55,287 nucleotides of DNA, from the NCBI GenBank assembly GCA_038257155.1, contig JBBSJP010000026.1, forward strand, positions 1 to 55,287. Direction: 5' to 3'. Source of the stretch: JANJTY01 sp038257155 (lineage in GTDB: Bacteria > Pseudomonadota > Gammaproteobacteria > Xanthomonadales > Xanthomonadaceae). The notes under the pieces are model-generated. The model made no database searches. It worked only from the letters and a program-made list of their open reading frames with translations, and was not told the origin of the DNA. This document shows positions 48,018 to 55,287 of the stretch, piece after piece; position 1 is the stretch's first letter; every line of letters begins with the position of its first letter. The position numbers were made by a program, and so were the translations under genes.

Positions 48018-48641
48018 TCACGGATACAGCATGCGCCGCGCCCAGTTCCCGTCCGTGCCGCGCTCGTAGCGTTGCCGCTCGTGCAGGCGATACTGCGCGC
48101 CGTACCAGAACTCGATCATGTTCGGCACGACGCGACGGCCGGACCAGTGCGGCGGCCGCGGCACCGGTGCATCGCCGAACTTCGCCTCGAAGGATTCAAA
48201 GCGGTGCTCGAAAGTCTCGCGCGATTCGAGCGTCTGCGACTGCAATGAAGCCCAGGCGCCCAGCTGGCTGGCGCGCGGGCGCGAAGCGAAATAGGCATTC
48301 GCCTCGGCTTCACTGACCGGCTCAACCTGTCCCTCGATCTTGACCTGCACCTGTTGCCGCAGGCCCTTCCACAGGAACAGCAGGGCGACCTGCGGATTGG
48401 CCGCCATCTGCTGGCCCTTGTGGCTTTCCAGGTTGGTATAGAAGACGAAGCCGCGTTCGTCGAAGCCTTTCAGCAGCACGGTGCGAGCCGAGACGCGGCC
48501 GTCAGGACCGGCGCTGGCCAGGGTCATCGCCGTGGGCTCGGGGTCGCCAGCAACGCGCGCCTCGTCGAGCAACTCGGTGAAGGTCATCAAGGCTTCGGCG
48601 TACAGATCGCCCGGGTCCGATTGAAGAATGTCGTCGTGCAT
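48018..48641 (-). CDS. pdxH: Pyridoxamine 5'-phosphate oxidase
   Basis: 207 residues of the FMN-dependent enzyme that makes pyridoxal phosphate. 'RTVLLKGFDERGFVFYTNLES' and 'KGQQMAANPQVALLFLW' are the FMN-binding strands, 'RPRASQLGAWAS' and the C-terminal 'HERQRYER' and 'RRMLYP' the substrate site. Length is near the usual 215. Monocistronic. Confidence 0.95.
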   Translation of the reverse strand: MHDDILQSDPGDLYAEALMTFTELLDEARVAGDPEPTAMTLASAGPDGRVSARTVLLKGFDERGFVFYTNLESHKGQQMAANPQVALLFLWKGLRQQVQVKIEGQVEPVSEAEANAYFASRPRASQLGAWASLQSQTLESRETFEHRFESFEAKFGDAPVPRPPHWSGRRVVPNMIEFWYGAQYRLHERQRYERGTDGNWARRMLYP

Positions 48642-48749
48642 GGATTGGCTACTGTGCAGCCGCGAGCTGCGGCCGTGATCCGTCCATTATGACGTCGTGT
48701 TGCGCAGGCTGCGCTGCTTGATTGCCGCGCTGCAGCCCTTGCTCGAGCC

Positions 48750-49478
48750 CTAGATCTGCTCGAGCCGGTAGCCGTGCTGGTACACAGCGGTCAAGCGCCA
48801 GCCATGCTCACCACCCAGCTCCAGCTTGCGACGCAGGCGGCTGACGTGGGTGTCCACCGTGCGCGTTGCCACCGCGCTGTGAATCTTCCAGACGTGGCGC
48901 AACAGCGATTCGCGACTCACCACCTGACCACGGCGGCGAAACAGGTACTGGGCGAGATCGAACTCGCGGTCGGTCAGGGCAATCTCCTTGCCACCCAGGC
49001 TCAACTTGCGCCGCGCCGAGTCGATCTCGAACGGCGAAATATCGCCCAGCGACTGGGTATCGTCGCCCAGGCCAATGCGGCGCAGCAGCACGTTGAGCCG
49101 GGCGAGCAGTTCGCCCTGGCGGGGCGGCTTGACCAGGTAATCGTCGGCGCCTTCGGACAGACCCGCGACGATATCGGATTCATCGTCGCGGCCGGTCAGG
49201 AACAGCACCGGCAACTGGCGGAAGCCGCTCTCGCGCAGCCAGCGCAGAATCGTGATGCCCTCTTCATCGGGCAGGTTCCAATCCAGGATGAGCGCATCCA
49301 TGGGTTCCGAACTCACCCGGCGGCGCAGGTCCATGCCCTGGGTGAATAACCGATAGTTGAAACCGGCCTGCGACAGCCAACTGCAAAACAGCGCGGACTG
49401 GTCGGCATCGTCCTCAAGCAGGCCGATGGTGAGGCTGGTTTCAGGCTGCGTTGGCAACTGTTCGGACTGCATGGGCAT
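48750..49478 (-). CDS. OmpR-family response regulator
   Basis: 242 residues. Receiver domain with 'LEDDADQ', phosphoacceptor Asp in 'ALILDWNLPDEEG' and Lys in 'YLVKPP'; a winged-helix DNA-binding domain follows ('FDLAQYLFRRRGQVVSRESLLRHVW', 'RTVDTHVSRLRRKL'). No histidine kinase gene is adjacent. Start may be 49478 or 49472. Regulon unknown. Confidence 0.93.
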   Translation of the reverse strand: MPMQSEQLPTQPETSLTIGLLEDDADQSALFCSWLSQAGFNYRLFTQGMDLRRRVSSEPMDALILDWNLPDEEGITILRWLRESGFRQLPVLFLTGRDDESDIVAGLSEGADDYLVKPPRQGELLARLNVLLRRIGLGDDTQSLGDISPFEIDSARRKLSLGGKEIALTDREFDLAQYLFRRRGQVVSRESLLRHVWKIHSAVATRTVDTHVSRLRRKLELGGEHGWRLTAVYQHGYRLEQI

Positions 49479-49659
49479 TCATTACTCGATCAATGACTTC
49501 GCGCGTGCCTGCGGGCGGGAGTCGACGCCGAAGCCAACGCGAGTTCGACGCTGCTGCGTGTGATTCACCTGCCATCCCCTTTCGCACAGCCCCACCTGTG
49601 TGAATTGCGAAGTGTGTCACTGGACTATAGCAAAGAGCGATGCTCGCGAAGCACAGCGG

Positions 49660-50469
49660 CTAACAAAGCATTTCCGCGTAACCCTGACGGAATCCCGCGA
49701 AGCGGCAGACAAAACCGGAGGCCCGGAGCCTGGCGTTGGATACCCGTCGGCCCCGAATCGATTCCGGATGCGGGGTGATCGGCGGCAAGCCAAGCAGGTC
49801 CCGCACCGCGTTCAGCACCTCGGACTCGGTGGCCGGCTGATCATCGTTGAGGAGCCAGAGATCCGCCGGGTGAGCGAGACGCAGGATGTGGCGAATCGCC
49901 GCGGCGGCGTCCTCGATACGGATGCGGTTGGTCCAGCGCGGCTCCGCCGCTTCGCCGCGGCGGGCGCGTTCGATCAGGCGGCTGCGGCCGGGTCCATACA
50001 GTCCCGAAGGCCGCACCACGATGGCCTGCGGAAGACGCTGACGCAGGCGCTGTTCGGCCTCCAGCAGCAGCAGACCGTTGAATCTCAACGGTTCGACAGG
50101 GCTGTCTTCGTCAACCCAGCTGCCATCGTCCTGGCCATACACCGCCGTGGATGATACGAAAAGCAGACGCGGCGCTGAGCCGATGGCATCGAGCAATCGC
50201 AGCAGGCCGTCCACGTAAATGGCGCGATAGCCCGCTTCGCTGCGCTGGGTTGCAGCTGCGGCATAGATCACGGTGTCCCAGTCCCGAGCCAGGCCGCGCA
50301 GACTGGCGGCGTCGGTGAGGTCGGCCGAAACGCCGTGAATCGCGGCCGGCAGCTGCCCGATCGAGCGGCGCAGTCCGGAAACCTCGTGGCCGTCCTGGGC
50401 CAGCAGCAGCCCAAGGCGTGTGCCCAGATCGCCGCAGCCCGCTATCAGGACGCGCTCGGCGCACTTCAC
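49660..50469 (-). CDS. YeeZ-like SDR/NAD-dependent epimerase family protein
   Basis: 269 residues. Rossmann loop 'VLIAGCGDLGTRLGLLLAQ' and 'VSSTAVYGQDDGSWVDEDSP' (Ser/Tyr of the extended SDR type) are visible. It starts with GTG at 50469, overlapping the exosortase stop (GTGA), so the two are translationally coupled. The longer frame to 50544 runs back inside xrtH. Substrate unknown. Confidence 0.85.
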   Translation of the reverse strand: MKCAERVLIAGCGDLGTRLGLLLAQDGHEVSGLRRSIGQLPAAIHGVSADLTDAASLRGLARDWDTVIYAAAATQRSEAGYRAIYVDGLLRLLDAIGSAPRLLFVSSTAVYGQDDGSWVDEDSPVEPLRFNGLLLLEAEQRLRQRLPQAIVVRPSGLYGPGRSRLIERARRGEAAEPRWTNRIRIEDAAAAIRHILRLAHPADLWLLNDDQPATESEVLNAVRDLLGLPPITPHPESIRGRRVSNARLRASGFVCRFAGFRQGYAEMLC

Positions 50470-50987
50470 GCGGTGGCGGGCGCCGCAGGCCTTGGCCTGG
50501 CCGCCCCAGACGGCGGCGGGAGATAGCGCAACCAGATCAGCCAAACCGCCAGGGCATCAAGCACGATCAGCGCCTGCCACAGATACAGATGAAACCAGTC
50601 GAACCAGGTCTGGCTCCACTGGCCCATATAGAAGAGGCTGATGATGCGCACCAGATTGAGCGCCTGGATGGCAAAGAAACCGATGGTGATGCCAACCAGC
50701 TTGTGCTTCCAGGGCGACGGGAAGGCCAGCACCGCACTGACCAGGATGATCACCGCCTCGATACCGTCACAGCCCGGCGCGATCGCCACCGCGAAACCAT
50801 TCTCCAGGCTCCGGATGATCACGCCTTCCGCGTGCACGGTCTTGTCGAACAGCATGATGATGAAGGCGCTGACATCGGCGAGCAGGCCAGTGAATGGCAG
50901 GGTCACGCTGTCGCGCACGAACGTGGTGATGCGCAGGGCGAACAGCCCTACCAGCAGCACCATGAAAGTAAAGAAGAAGCGAGCCAT
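50466..50987 (-). CDS. xrtH: Exosortase H (XrtH-type transpeptidase)
   Basis: 173 residues with about five transmembrane helices. The exosortase catalytic triad is visible: Cys in 'APGCDGIEAV', Arg in 'LNLVRIISLFYMG' and His in 'WFHLYLWQALIV'. XrtH cleaves C-terminal IPTLxxWG-CTERM signals of exported proteins. No protein with such a signal is in this window. Divergent from aroK with 44 nt between starts. Confidence 0.85.
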   Translation of the reverse strand: MARFFFTFMVLLVGLFALRITTFVRDSVTLPFTGLLADVSAFIIMLFDKTVHAEGVIIRSLENGFAVAIAPGCDGIEAVIILVSAVLAFPSPWKHKLVGITIGFFAIQALNLVRIISLFYMGQWSQTWFDWFHLYLWQALIVLDALAVWLIWLRYLPPPSGAARPRPAAPATA

Positions 50988-51031
50988 GCGGGGAACAGGA
51001 GTGGAAGGGCGGCAATGCTAGCATCCGGCCC

Positions 51032-51571
51032 GTGAATCCTGCCTCCAACCTCATCCTGATCGGCCCCACCGGCGCCGGTAAGTCCGCCATTGGCCGGCGT
51101 CTCGCCGCACGCCTGGGACTGAACTTCATCGACCTGGACCAGCAGATCGAGAACGACAGCGGTGCGAGGATTCAACTGATATTCGAGGTCGAGGGTGAAG
51201 GCGGATTTCGGCGTCGCGAAAGTGCGGCCTTGATATCGGCCTGCGCCGGATGCCAGCGCCTGATCGCCACCGGCGCCGGCATCGTGCTGGATCCGAACAA
51301 CCGCGCGCAGCTCAGCGCGGGCGGATACGTGGTGCATCTGCATACCAGCGTTGACCAGCAGCTGCGGCGTCTGGACCGGGATCGCAGCCGGCCCTTGCTG
51401 CGCACTCCCGACCGGCGCGAGCGCCTGCAGTCGATGGCGGTCGAGCGCGGCCCGCTTTACCGGCAACTGGCCGATCTGGGTTTCTGCTCGGATGGGCTTT
51501 CGGTCAGCGTTGCAACCGAGCGCCTGCTGGCGCTGATCCAGCAGCACTGGCATCCAAGGGAATCCGATTGA
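51032..51571 (+). CDS. aroK: Shikimate kinase
   Basis: 179 residues. Walker A 'GPTGAGKSAIGRRLA', 'FIDLDQQIE' and 'EGEGGFRRRESAAL' (substrate Arg) and the lid 'RSRPLLRTPDRR' are present. The usual GGG after 'IAT' reads GAG ('ATGAGIVLD'), a mild deviation in the Walker B region. It starts with GTG at 51032 and overlaps aroB by 1 nt (TGATG). Confidence 0.95.
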   Translation: MNPASNLILIGPTGAGKSAIGRRLAARLGLNFIDLDQQIENDSGARIQLIFEVEGEGGFRRRESAALISACAGCQRLIATGAGIVLDPNNRAQLSAGGYVVHLHTSVDQQLRRLDRDRSRPLLRTPDRRERLQSMAVERGPLYRQLADLGFCSDGLSVSVATERLLALIQQHWHPRESD

Positions 51572-52647
51572 TGCGCGAGCTGAATGTTGAACTGGGCACA
51601 CGCCGCTACCCGATTCGCATCGGGCCGGGTGCCCTGGGGCACACCGAGGCGTTCGAGTCCGCCCTGCCGGGGCGCCACGCGCTGTTGCTGAGTGACAGCA
51701 ATGTCGCCCCGCTCTACGCCGAACGCGTGCTGGCCTCACTGCCAGCCAGGCTTTCTGTCGCCGTGCACAGCATTCCGGCCGGCGAACAGCACAAGAATCT
51801 GGCCAGCGCCGAAGCGGTGTTCGCGGCACTGGCCGAGCTGCGCGCCAGTCGTGATGCTGCAGTGATCGCGCTCGGCGGCGGCGTGGTTGGCGACCTGGGC
51901 GGCTTCGCGGCGGCCTGCTGGATGCGGGGCATCCGGTTCCTGCAGCTGCCCACCACCCTGCTGGCGATGGTCGACTCCTCGGTGGGTGGCAAGACCGCGG
52001 TCGATTTGCCGCAAGGCAAGAACCTGGTCGGCGCCTTTCACCAGCCCTGCGCGGTGATCGCCGATACCGACACGCTCGCCACGCTGCCGCCGCGGGAACT
52101 GCGCGCCGGGCTTGCCGAGGTGCTCAAGTACGGCGCGATCTTCGACGCGGCCTTCTTCTCCTGGCTGGAAGCCCAGGCGGATGCCTTGCTGGGCGGCGAT
52201 GGCGACGCGCTGGGTGAAGCGATCGAGCGCAGCTGCCGGTTCAAGGCGGGCGTGGTGGCGCGCGATGAAACCGAGCAGGGCGAGCGTGCTTTGCTCAACT
52301 TCGGCCATACCTTCGGGCATGCAATCGAGACCGAGCAGGGATATGGCGGGCTGCTGCACGGCGAAGCCGTCGCGATCGGCATGCTGCTGGCGGCACGGCT
52401 GTCGGCGCAGCTGGGCATGGCCCCGATGCAGGATGCTGAACGGCTTGCCGGCTTGCTGGCCCGCCTGGGGCTGCCGGTTTCCATGCCGCCAGCACTGCAG
52501 GCCGAGCGTCTGCTCGGGCACATGCGTCTCGACAAGAAGAACCTCTCCGGGCGACTGCGCCTGATCCTGTGGCGCGGCCTGGGCAAGGCCGAGATCGTGT
52601 CCGGCGTTGATGAGGCGGCGGTGTTGAAGTGCCTGCAAGTTGATTGA
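51571..52647 (+). CDS. aroB: 3-Dehydroquinate synthase
   Basis: 358 residues. NAD-binding 'ALGGGVVGDLGGFAAACWMR' and 'PTTLLAMVDSSVGGKTAVD' are typical, with the metal-binding 'NFGHTFGHAIE' and 'HGEAVAIGM'. It forms dehydroquinate from DAHP, one step in the shikimate pathway. ATG 51571 shares its first base with the aroK stop. Confidence 0.97.
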   Translation: MRELNVELGTRRYPIRIGPGALGHTEAFESALPGRHALLLSDSNVAPLYAERVLASLPARLSVAVHSIPAGEQHKNLASAEAVFAALAELRASRDAAVIALGGGVVGDLGGFAAACWMRGIRFLQLPTTLLAMVDSSVGGKTAVDLPQGKNLVGAFHQPCAVIADTDTLATLPPRELRAGLAEVLKYGAIFDAAFFSWLEAQADALLGGDGDALGEAIERSCRFKAGVVARDETEQGERALLNFGHTFGHAIETEQGYGGLLHGEAVAIGMLLAARLSAQLGMAPMQDAERLAGLLARLGLPVSMPPALQAERLLGHMRLDKKNLSGRLRLILWRGLGKAEIVSGVDEAAVLKCLQVD

Positions 52648-52674
52648 TGCGGCAGAAGCGCGGCATCCGCTCCA

Positions 52675-52742
52675 CGTAGGGTGGGCCTTGGCCCACCGAA
52701 GCCACGGGCGTTCGGCGACGGTGGGCCAAGGCCCACCCTACG
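52675..52742. repeat. Palindrome of two 24-base arms of the GTAGGGTGGGCC type
   Basis: 52675-52698 and 52719-52742 are perfect inverse copies across a 20-base loop. The right arm contains the methyltransferase stop codon (52738-52740). It lies 27 nt after aroB and could serve as a shared end structure for convergent genes. Confidence 0.8.
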
Positions 52743-53490
52743 AAGCGCTGCGCCCGACACGCATTCCCAGCGGCCAGCGCACCGCGCGGATGCGGCTGGG
52801 GTCGCCCCAGGCCTTGGCAAAACTCTCAGCCTCCTGCTGCACCGCATCCACGCCCGTGGCCTTCAGGTGACGCTGGCTGGCGGACCACGTGGCCAGATAG
52901 GCCAGGTACTGAGGCAGAGTCCATTCGCAGTGCATCGCCAGTCCCGGTGCCTTGATCTCCTCGAAGGGAAATTCCAGTTCGCGGTAGCCGTTTTCCACCA
53001 TGCGCCGTTCCGGTGGCCAGTACGGGCCCAGCACGTCGTCATACAGGTGCGCGAACACCCGGTCGACGCGGGCCGAGACACGGCACAGGCCATAACTCCA
53101 GGCTGCGATCACCCCGCCAGGGCGCAGCACGCGGCGCGCCTCGGCGAAGAAGCTTGGATGCTCGAACCAGTGCAGGGCCTGGGCAACGGTGATCAGGTCG
53201 ACGCTGGCGTCAGGTAGCGAGCTTTGCTCCGCGGGCTCGATCAGATAGCGCACCCCGGGATGGGCGTGCGCCGCGGCGATCTGCGCGGCACTGGGATCGG
53301 TCGCCTGCACTGCGACCAGGCGCTCGGCCAGCGCGGTGGCGGCCTGGCCATTGCCGCAGCCCACGTCCCAGGCCAGCTGCAGGGGGTCGGTGATCGTCAC
53401 CAGCCAGTCGAACAATGCTTCGGGATAGCCCGGACGTGCCGCGGAATAGTGCGCGGCGTGGCCGGAGAAATGATCCTTGAATGCGCTCAT
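52738..53490 (-). CDS. Class I SAM-dependent methyltransferase
   Basis: 250 residues of the Methyltransf_11 type. SAM-binding motif 'AWDVGCGNGQAATALAER' and later 'DLITVAQALHWFEHPSFFAE', 'VLRPGGVIAAWSY'. The substrate is unknown (resembles trans-aconitate-type methyltransferases). The stop lies in the inverted repeat at 52719-52742, so the last few residues ('GRSAS') may be repeat-derived. Start 53490 (MSAFKDHFSG) fits the family. Confidence 0.88.
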   Translation of the reverse strand: MSAFKDHFSGHAAHYSAARPGYPEALFDWLVTITDPLQLAWDVGCGNGQAATALAERLVAVQATDPSAAQIAAAHAHPGVRYLIEPAEQSSLPDASVDLITVAQALHWFEHPSFFAEARRVLRPGGVIAAWSYGLCRVSARVDRVFAHLYDDVLGPYWPPERRMVENGYRELEFPFEEIKAPGLAMHCEWTLPQYLAYLATWSASQRHLKATGVDAVQQEAESFAKAWGDPSRIRAVRWPLGMRVGRSAS

Positions 53491-53573
53491 CGTCGGATGT
53501 CTCCGCGTCGACGGTCTCACCCAGGATGCTAGCGCTACACGCCTGAACCGAGCGGCCCCGCTACACTATCGGG

Positions 53574-53828
53574 ATGCGTCTACTTCTTCAGCAGCGCCCC
53601 AGCGGCGCCGAATCCCCACGCTTTGTCCAGTTGACCCTGCAGCAGGATCTGCTGGGAGGCTGGATCCTGCTGCGCGAGGTCGGCCAGCTGGGCGGCCGCA
53701 GCCAGCTCAAACGCGAACAGTTCCTCGAGCGCGAGGCCGCCATTGCGGCGCTGGAGCGATCCCGTGACCAACACATCAAGAAAGGCTTCCAGGTGATGTT
53801 TACCCAAGGCGCAGGAGCGCCGCAGTGA
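53574..53828 (+). CDS. WGR-domain protein
   Basis: 84 residues consisting of almost only a WGR domain ('LTLQQDLLGGWILLREVGQLGG', 'REAAIAALERSRDQHIKKGF'). WGR domains bind nucleic acid in PARP-like proteins; stand-alone bacterial copies are of unknown function. Here the motif Trp-Gly-Arg reads 'EVGQLGG', so it is diverged. Its stop overlaps the hemE start (GTGA at 53825-53828), so it is in the hemE transcript. Confidence 0.8.
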   Translation: MRLLLQQRPSGAESPRFVQLTLQQDLLGGWILLREVGQLGGRSQLKREQFLEREAAIAALERSRDQHIKKGFQVMFTQGAGAPQ

Positions 53829-54901
53829 CCGCGAATGCCGCGTTGAAGAATGATCGCTTCCTGCGCGCACTGCGCCGTGAGCCGGTAGATTGCACGCCGG
53901 TCTGGCTGATGCGTCAGGCCGGGCGCTACCTGCCCGAGTATCGCGCCACCCGTGCCCAGGCCGGCAGCTTCATGGATCTTGCGACCAATCCCGAGCTGGC
54001 TTGCGAGGTCACCCTGCAGCCGCTGCGCCGCTATGCGCTGGATGCGGCGATCCTGTTTTCCGACATCCTCACCGTGCCCGATGCCATGGGCCTCGGCCTG
54101 TACTTTGCGGAGGGTGAGGGTCCGAAATTCGAGCGGCCGCTGCGCAGCACTGCCGATATCGATCGGCTGGCGGTGCCCGACATGGAAGGCGAACTGCGCT
54201 ACGTGATGGACGCAGTGCGCCTGATTCGCCGCGAGCTGGACGGCAGCGTGCCCTTGATCGGTTTTTCCGGCAGCCCCTGGACCCTGGCCTGCTACATGAT
54301 CGAGGGCGGTGGCAGCGCCAACTTCGCCCGCATCAAGGCCATGACCTACAACGAGCCGGCCGCCCTGCATCGCGTGCTCGGCGTGGTGACCGACGCGGTG
54401 ATCGCCTACCTTGCCGCGCAGCGTGCCGCTGGCGCGCAGGCCCTGCAGGTGTTCGACACCTGGGGCGGCGTGCTGGCACCGCACATCTATCGCGAGTTTT
54501 CCCTGCCTTACCTTGCCCGCATTGCCGCCGAGCTGCAGCGCGGCCAGGGCGCGGATCGTACCCCGCTGATCCTGTTCGGCAAGGGCAATGCGCCCTATCT
54601 GGAAGAGCTCTCCCACAGTGGCGCGGAAGGCCTGGGAGTGGACTGGACGGTCAGTCTGGCCGATGCCCGCGCCCGCACCGGCGACCGTGTCGCGCTGCAA
54701 GGCAATCTGGATCCGGCCACCTTGTATGCCTCACCCGATGCGATCCGCAGCGAAGTGGGTCGCGCCCTGCAAAGCTATGGCGCAGGACCGGGCCACGTGT
54801 TCAACCTGGGCCACGGCATGTCGCCGGACATGAATCCCGAGCATGTCGGGGTGTTGGTGGATGCGGTGCATGATCTGAGTCGTGCGGTGTCAGCCAGCTG
54901 A
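53825..54901 (+). CDS. hemE: Uroporphyrinogen decarboxylase
   Basis: 358 residues. 'CTPVWLMRQAGRYLPEYR' (substrate arginines), 'ILFSDILTVPDAMGLGL' (catalytic Asp) and 'GFSGSPWTLACYMIEG' identify it; 'FNLGHGMSPDMNPEHV' is the conserved C-terminal His site. It makes coproporphyrinogen III in haem synthesis. GTG start at 53825 overlaps the WGR stop. Confidence 0.97.
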   Translation: MTANAALKNDRFLRALRREPVDCTPVWLMRQAGRYLPEYRATRAQAGSFMDLATNPELACEVTLQPLRRYALDAAILFSDILTVPDAMGLGLYFAEGEGPKFERPLRSTADIDRLAVPDMEGELRYVMDAVRLIRRELDGSVPLIGFSGSPWTLACYMIEGGGSANFARIKAMTYNEPAALHRVLGVVTDAVIAYLAAQRAAGAQALQVFDTWGGVLAPHIYREFSLPYLARIAAELQRGQGADRTPLILFGKGNAPYLEELSHSGAEGLGVDWTVSLADARARTGDRVALQGNLDPATLYASPDAIRSEVGRALQSYGAGPGHVFNLGHGMSPDMNPEHVGVLVDAVHDLSRAVSAS

Positions 54902-55287
54902 TTGCATTTCAGTTTCGGGTAGCTGCCATCAGGAACCAACGCGGAGGCGCGGAGGCGCGGAGGCGCGGAGGACGCGGAGACACGCGGAGGAAGCAGAGAG
55001 TGGGCATGGTTTGCGCGCTGCTGATGCATTGTGCAACGGTGGGCCAAGGCCCACCCTACGTTGGATCAGTGGGGCCTGGGGCCCACCGCACGTCGGCTCT
55101 TGTAATTCGATGGACTCTCCTGCGAGTCCATACATAGGGTGGGCCCTGGCCTGAGGTCTCCCCACTTTTTCATCGCTGTGCCATTGCTCGACTCCACACT
55201 TCATCTGGGTTTTCACGGCCCAAGCGTGTTTGGATACCTGGCGGAAGCACGGTCCGTCGAAGCCATTCCATTCCACGGCGGATCAGG
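54902..55287. repeat. Gene-free end of window with two repeat families
   Basis: A GCGGAGG-rich repeat (54938-54998) relates to the pair at 2888-3153. Copies of the GTGGGCCAAGGCCCACCCTA palindrome type are at about 55038-55062, with degenerate ones to about 55150. I see no gene before the window ends. Confidence 0.65.

Overview
The window is high-GC bacterial chromosome whose proteins look like a gammaproteobacterium of the Xanthomonadales (Xanthomonadaceae or Rhodanobacteraceae). The basis is the protein families seen (DUF3450/TtpC/ExbBD/TonB cluster, ADOP permease, TIGR02999-type sigma factor beside a Ser/Thr kinase, exosortase H, MASE2-GGDEF) and the palindromic intergenic repeats; no rRNA or other taxonomic marker is present. 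I see no tRNA, rRNA, CRISPR array, prophage or complete insertion sequence. It reads as ordinary chromosome dotted with small repeat elements.

Layout. 1-2758: intergenic tandem repeat, then argS and a SPOR-domain protein (minus strand). 3196-13606: a TonB energisation operon (DUF3450, TtpC, ExbB, ExbD, TonB, TPR), a large TonB-dependent receptor and a secreted beta-helix-like protein. Pho-box-like sites (CTGTAAC-type repeats every 11 nt) lie before the operon and before the secreted protein, so I infer a phosphate-starvation uptake system. 13728-19663: HD-domain protein, divergent pepN, and an ABC exporter. 20071-24073: an unknown gene, a Ser/Thr kinase with TPRs, and a convergent ECF sigma factor whose region 2.2 carries Ser/Thr where acidic residues are usual. 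24172-29216: YjdF-like membrane protein, secreted PQQ-type sugar dehydrogenase, and NTE-family phospholipase. 29356-30319: rpoH behind a perfect CIRCE operator, with a terminator. 30823-33907: PadR regulator and ADOP permease.

34016-37848: a MITE-like element that supplies the stop codon of a ParA gene, a hicB antitoxin with a broken hicA, recQ, and a gamma-carbonic anhydrase. 38227-42732: MASE2 diguanylate cyclase, a two-gene coiled-coil operon of unknown function, and a small membrane protein. 42757-45305: ABC-2 transporter. 45704-49478: YkgJ cysteine-cluster protein, aroE, cobalamin-binding-like protein, a 66-residue ERR-repeat protein, pdxH, and an OmpR-type response regulator. 49660-52647: YeeZ-like SDR with exosortase H, divergent from aroK-aroB. 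52738-54901: methyltransferase, WGR protein and hemE.

Working together: the TonB cluster is one functional unit; the kinase and sigma factor probably form a phospho-signalling pair; aroK, aroB and aroE supply three steps of the shikimate pathway from two places. At least three genes (parA-like, recQ, methyltransferase) end inside repeat elements, so repeat insertion appears to have trimmed or capped their 3' ends. The most noteworthy observations are the Pho-box/TonB module, CIRCE-rpoH, the kinase/ECF pair, the unknown coiled-coil operon and the ERR-repeat small protein.
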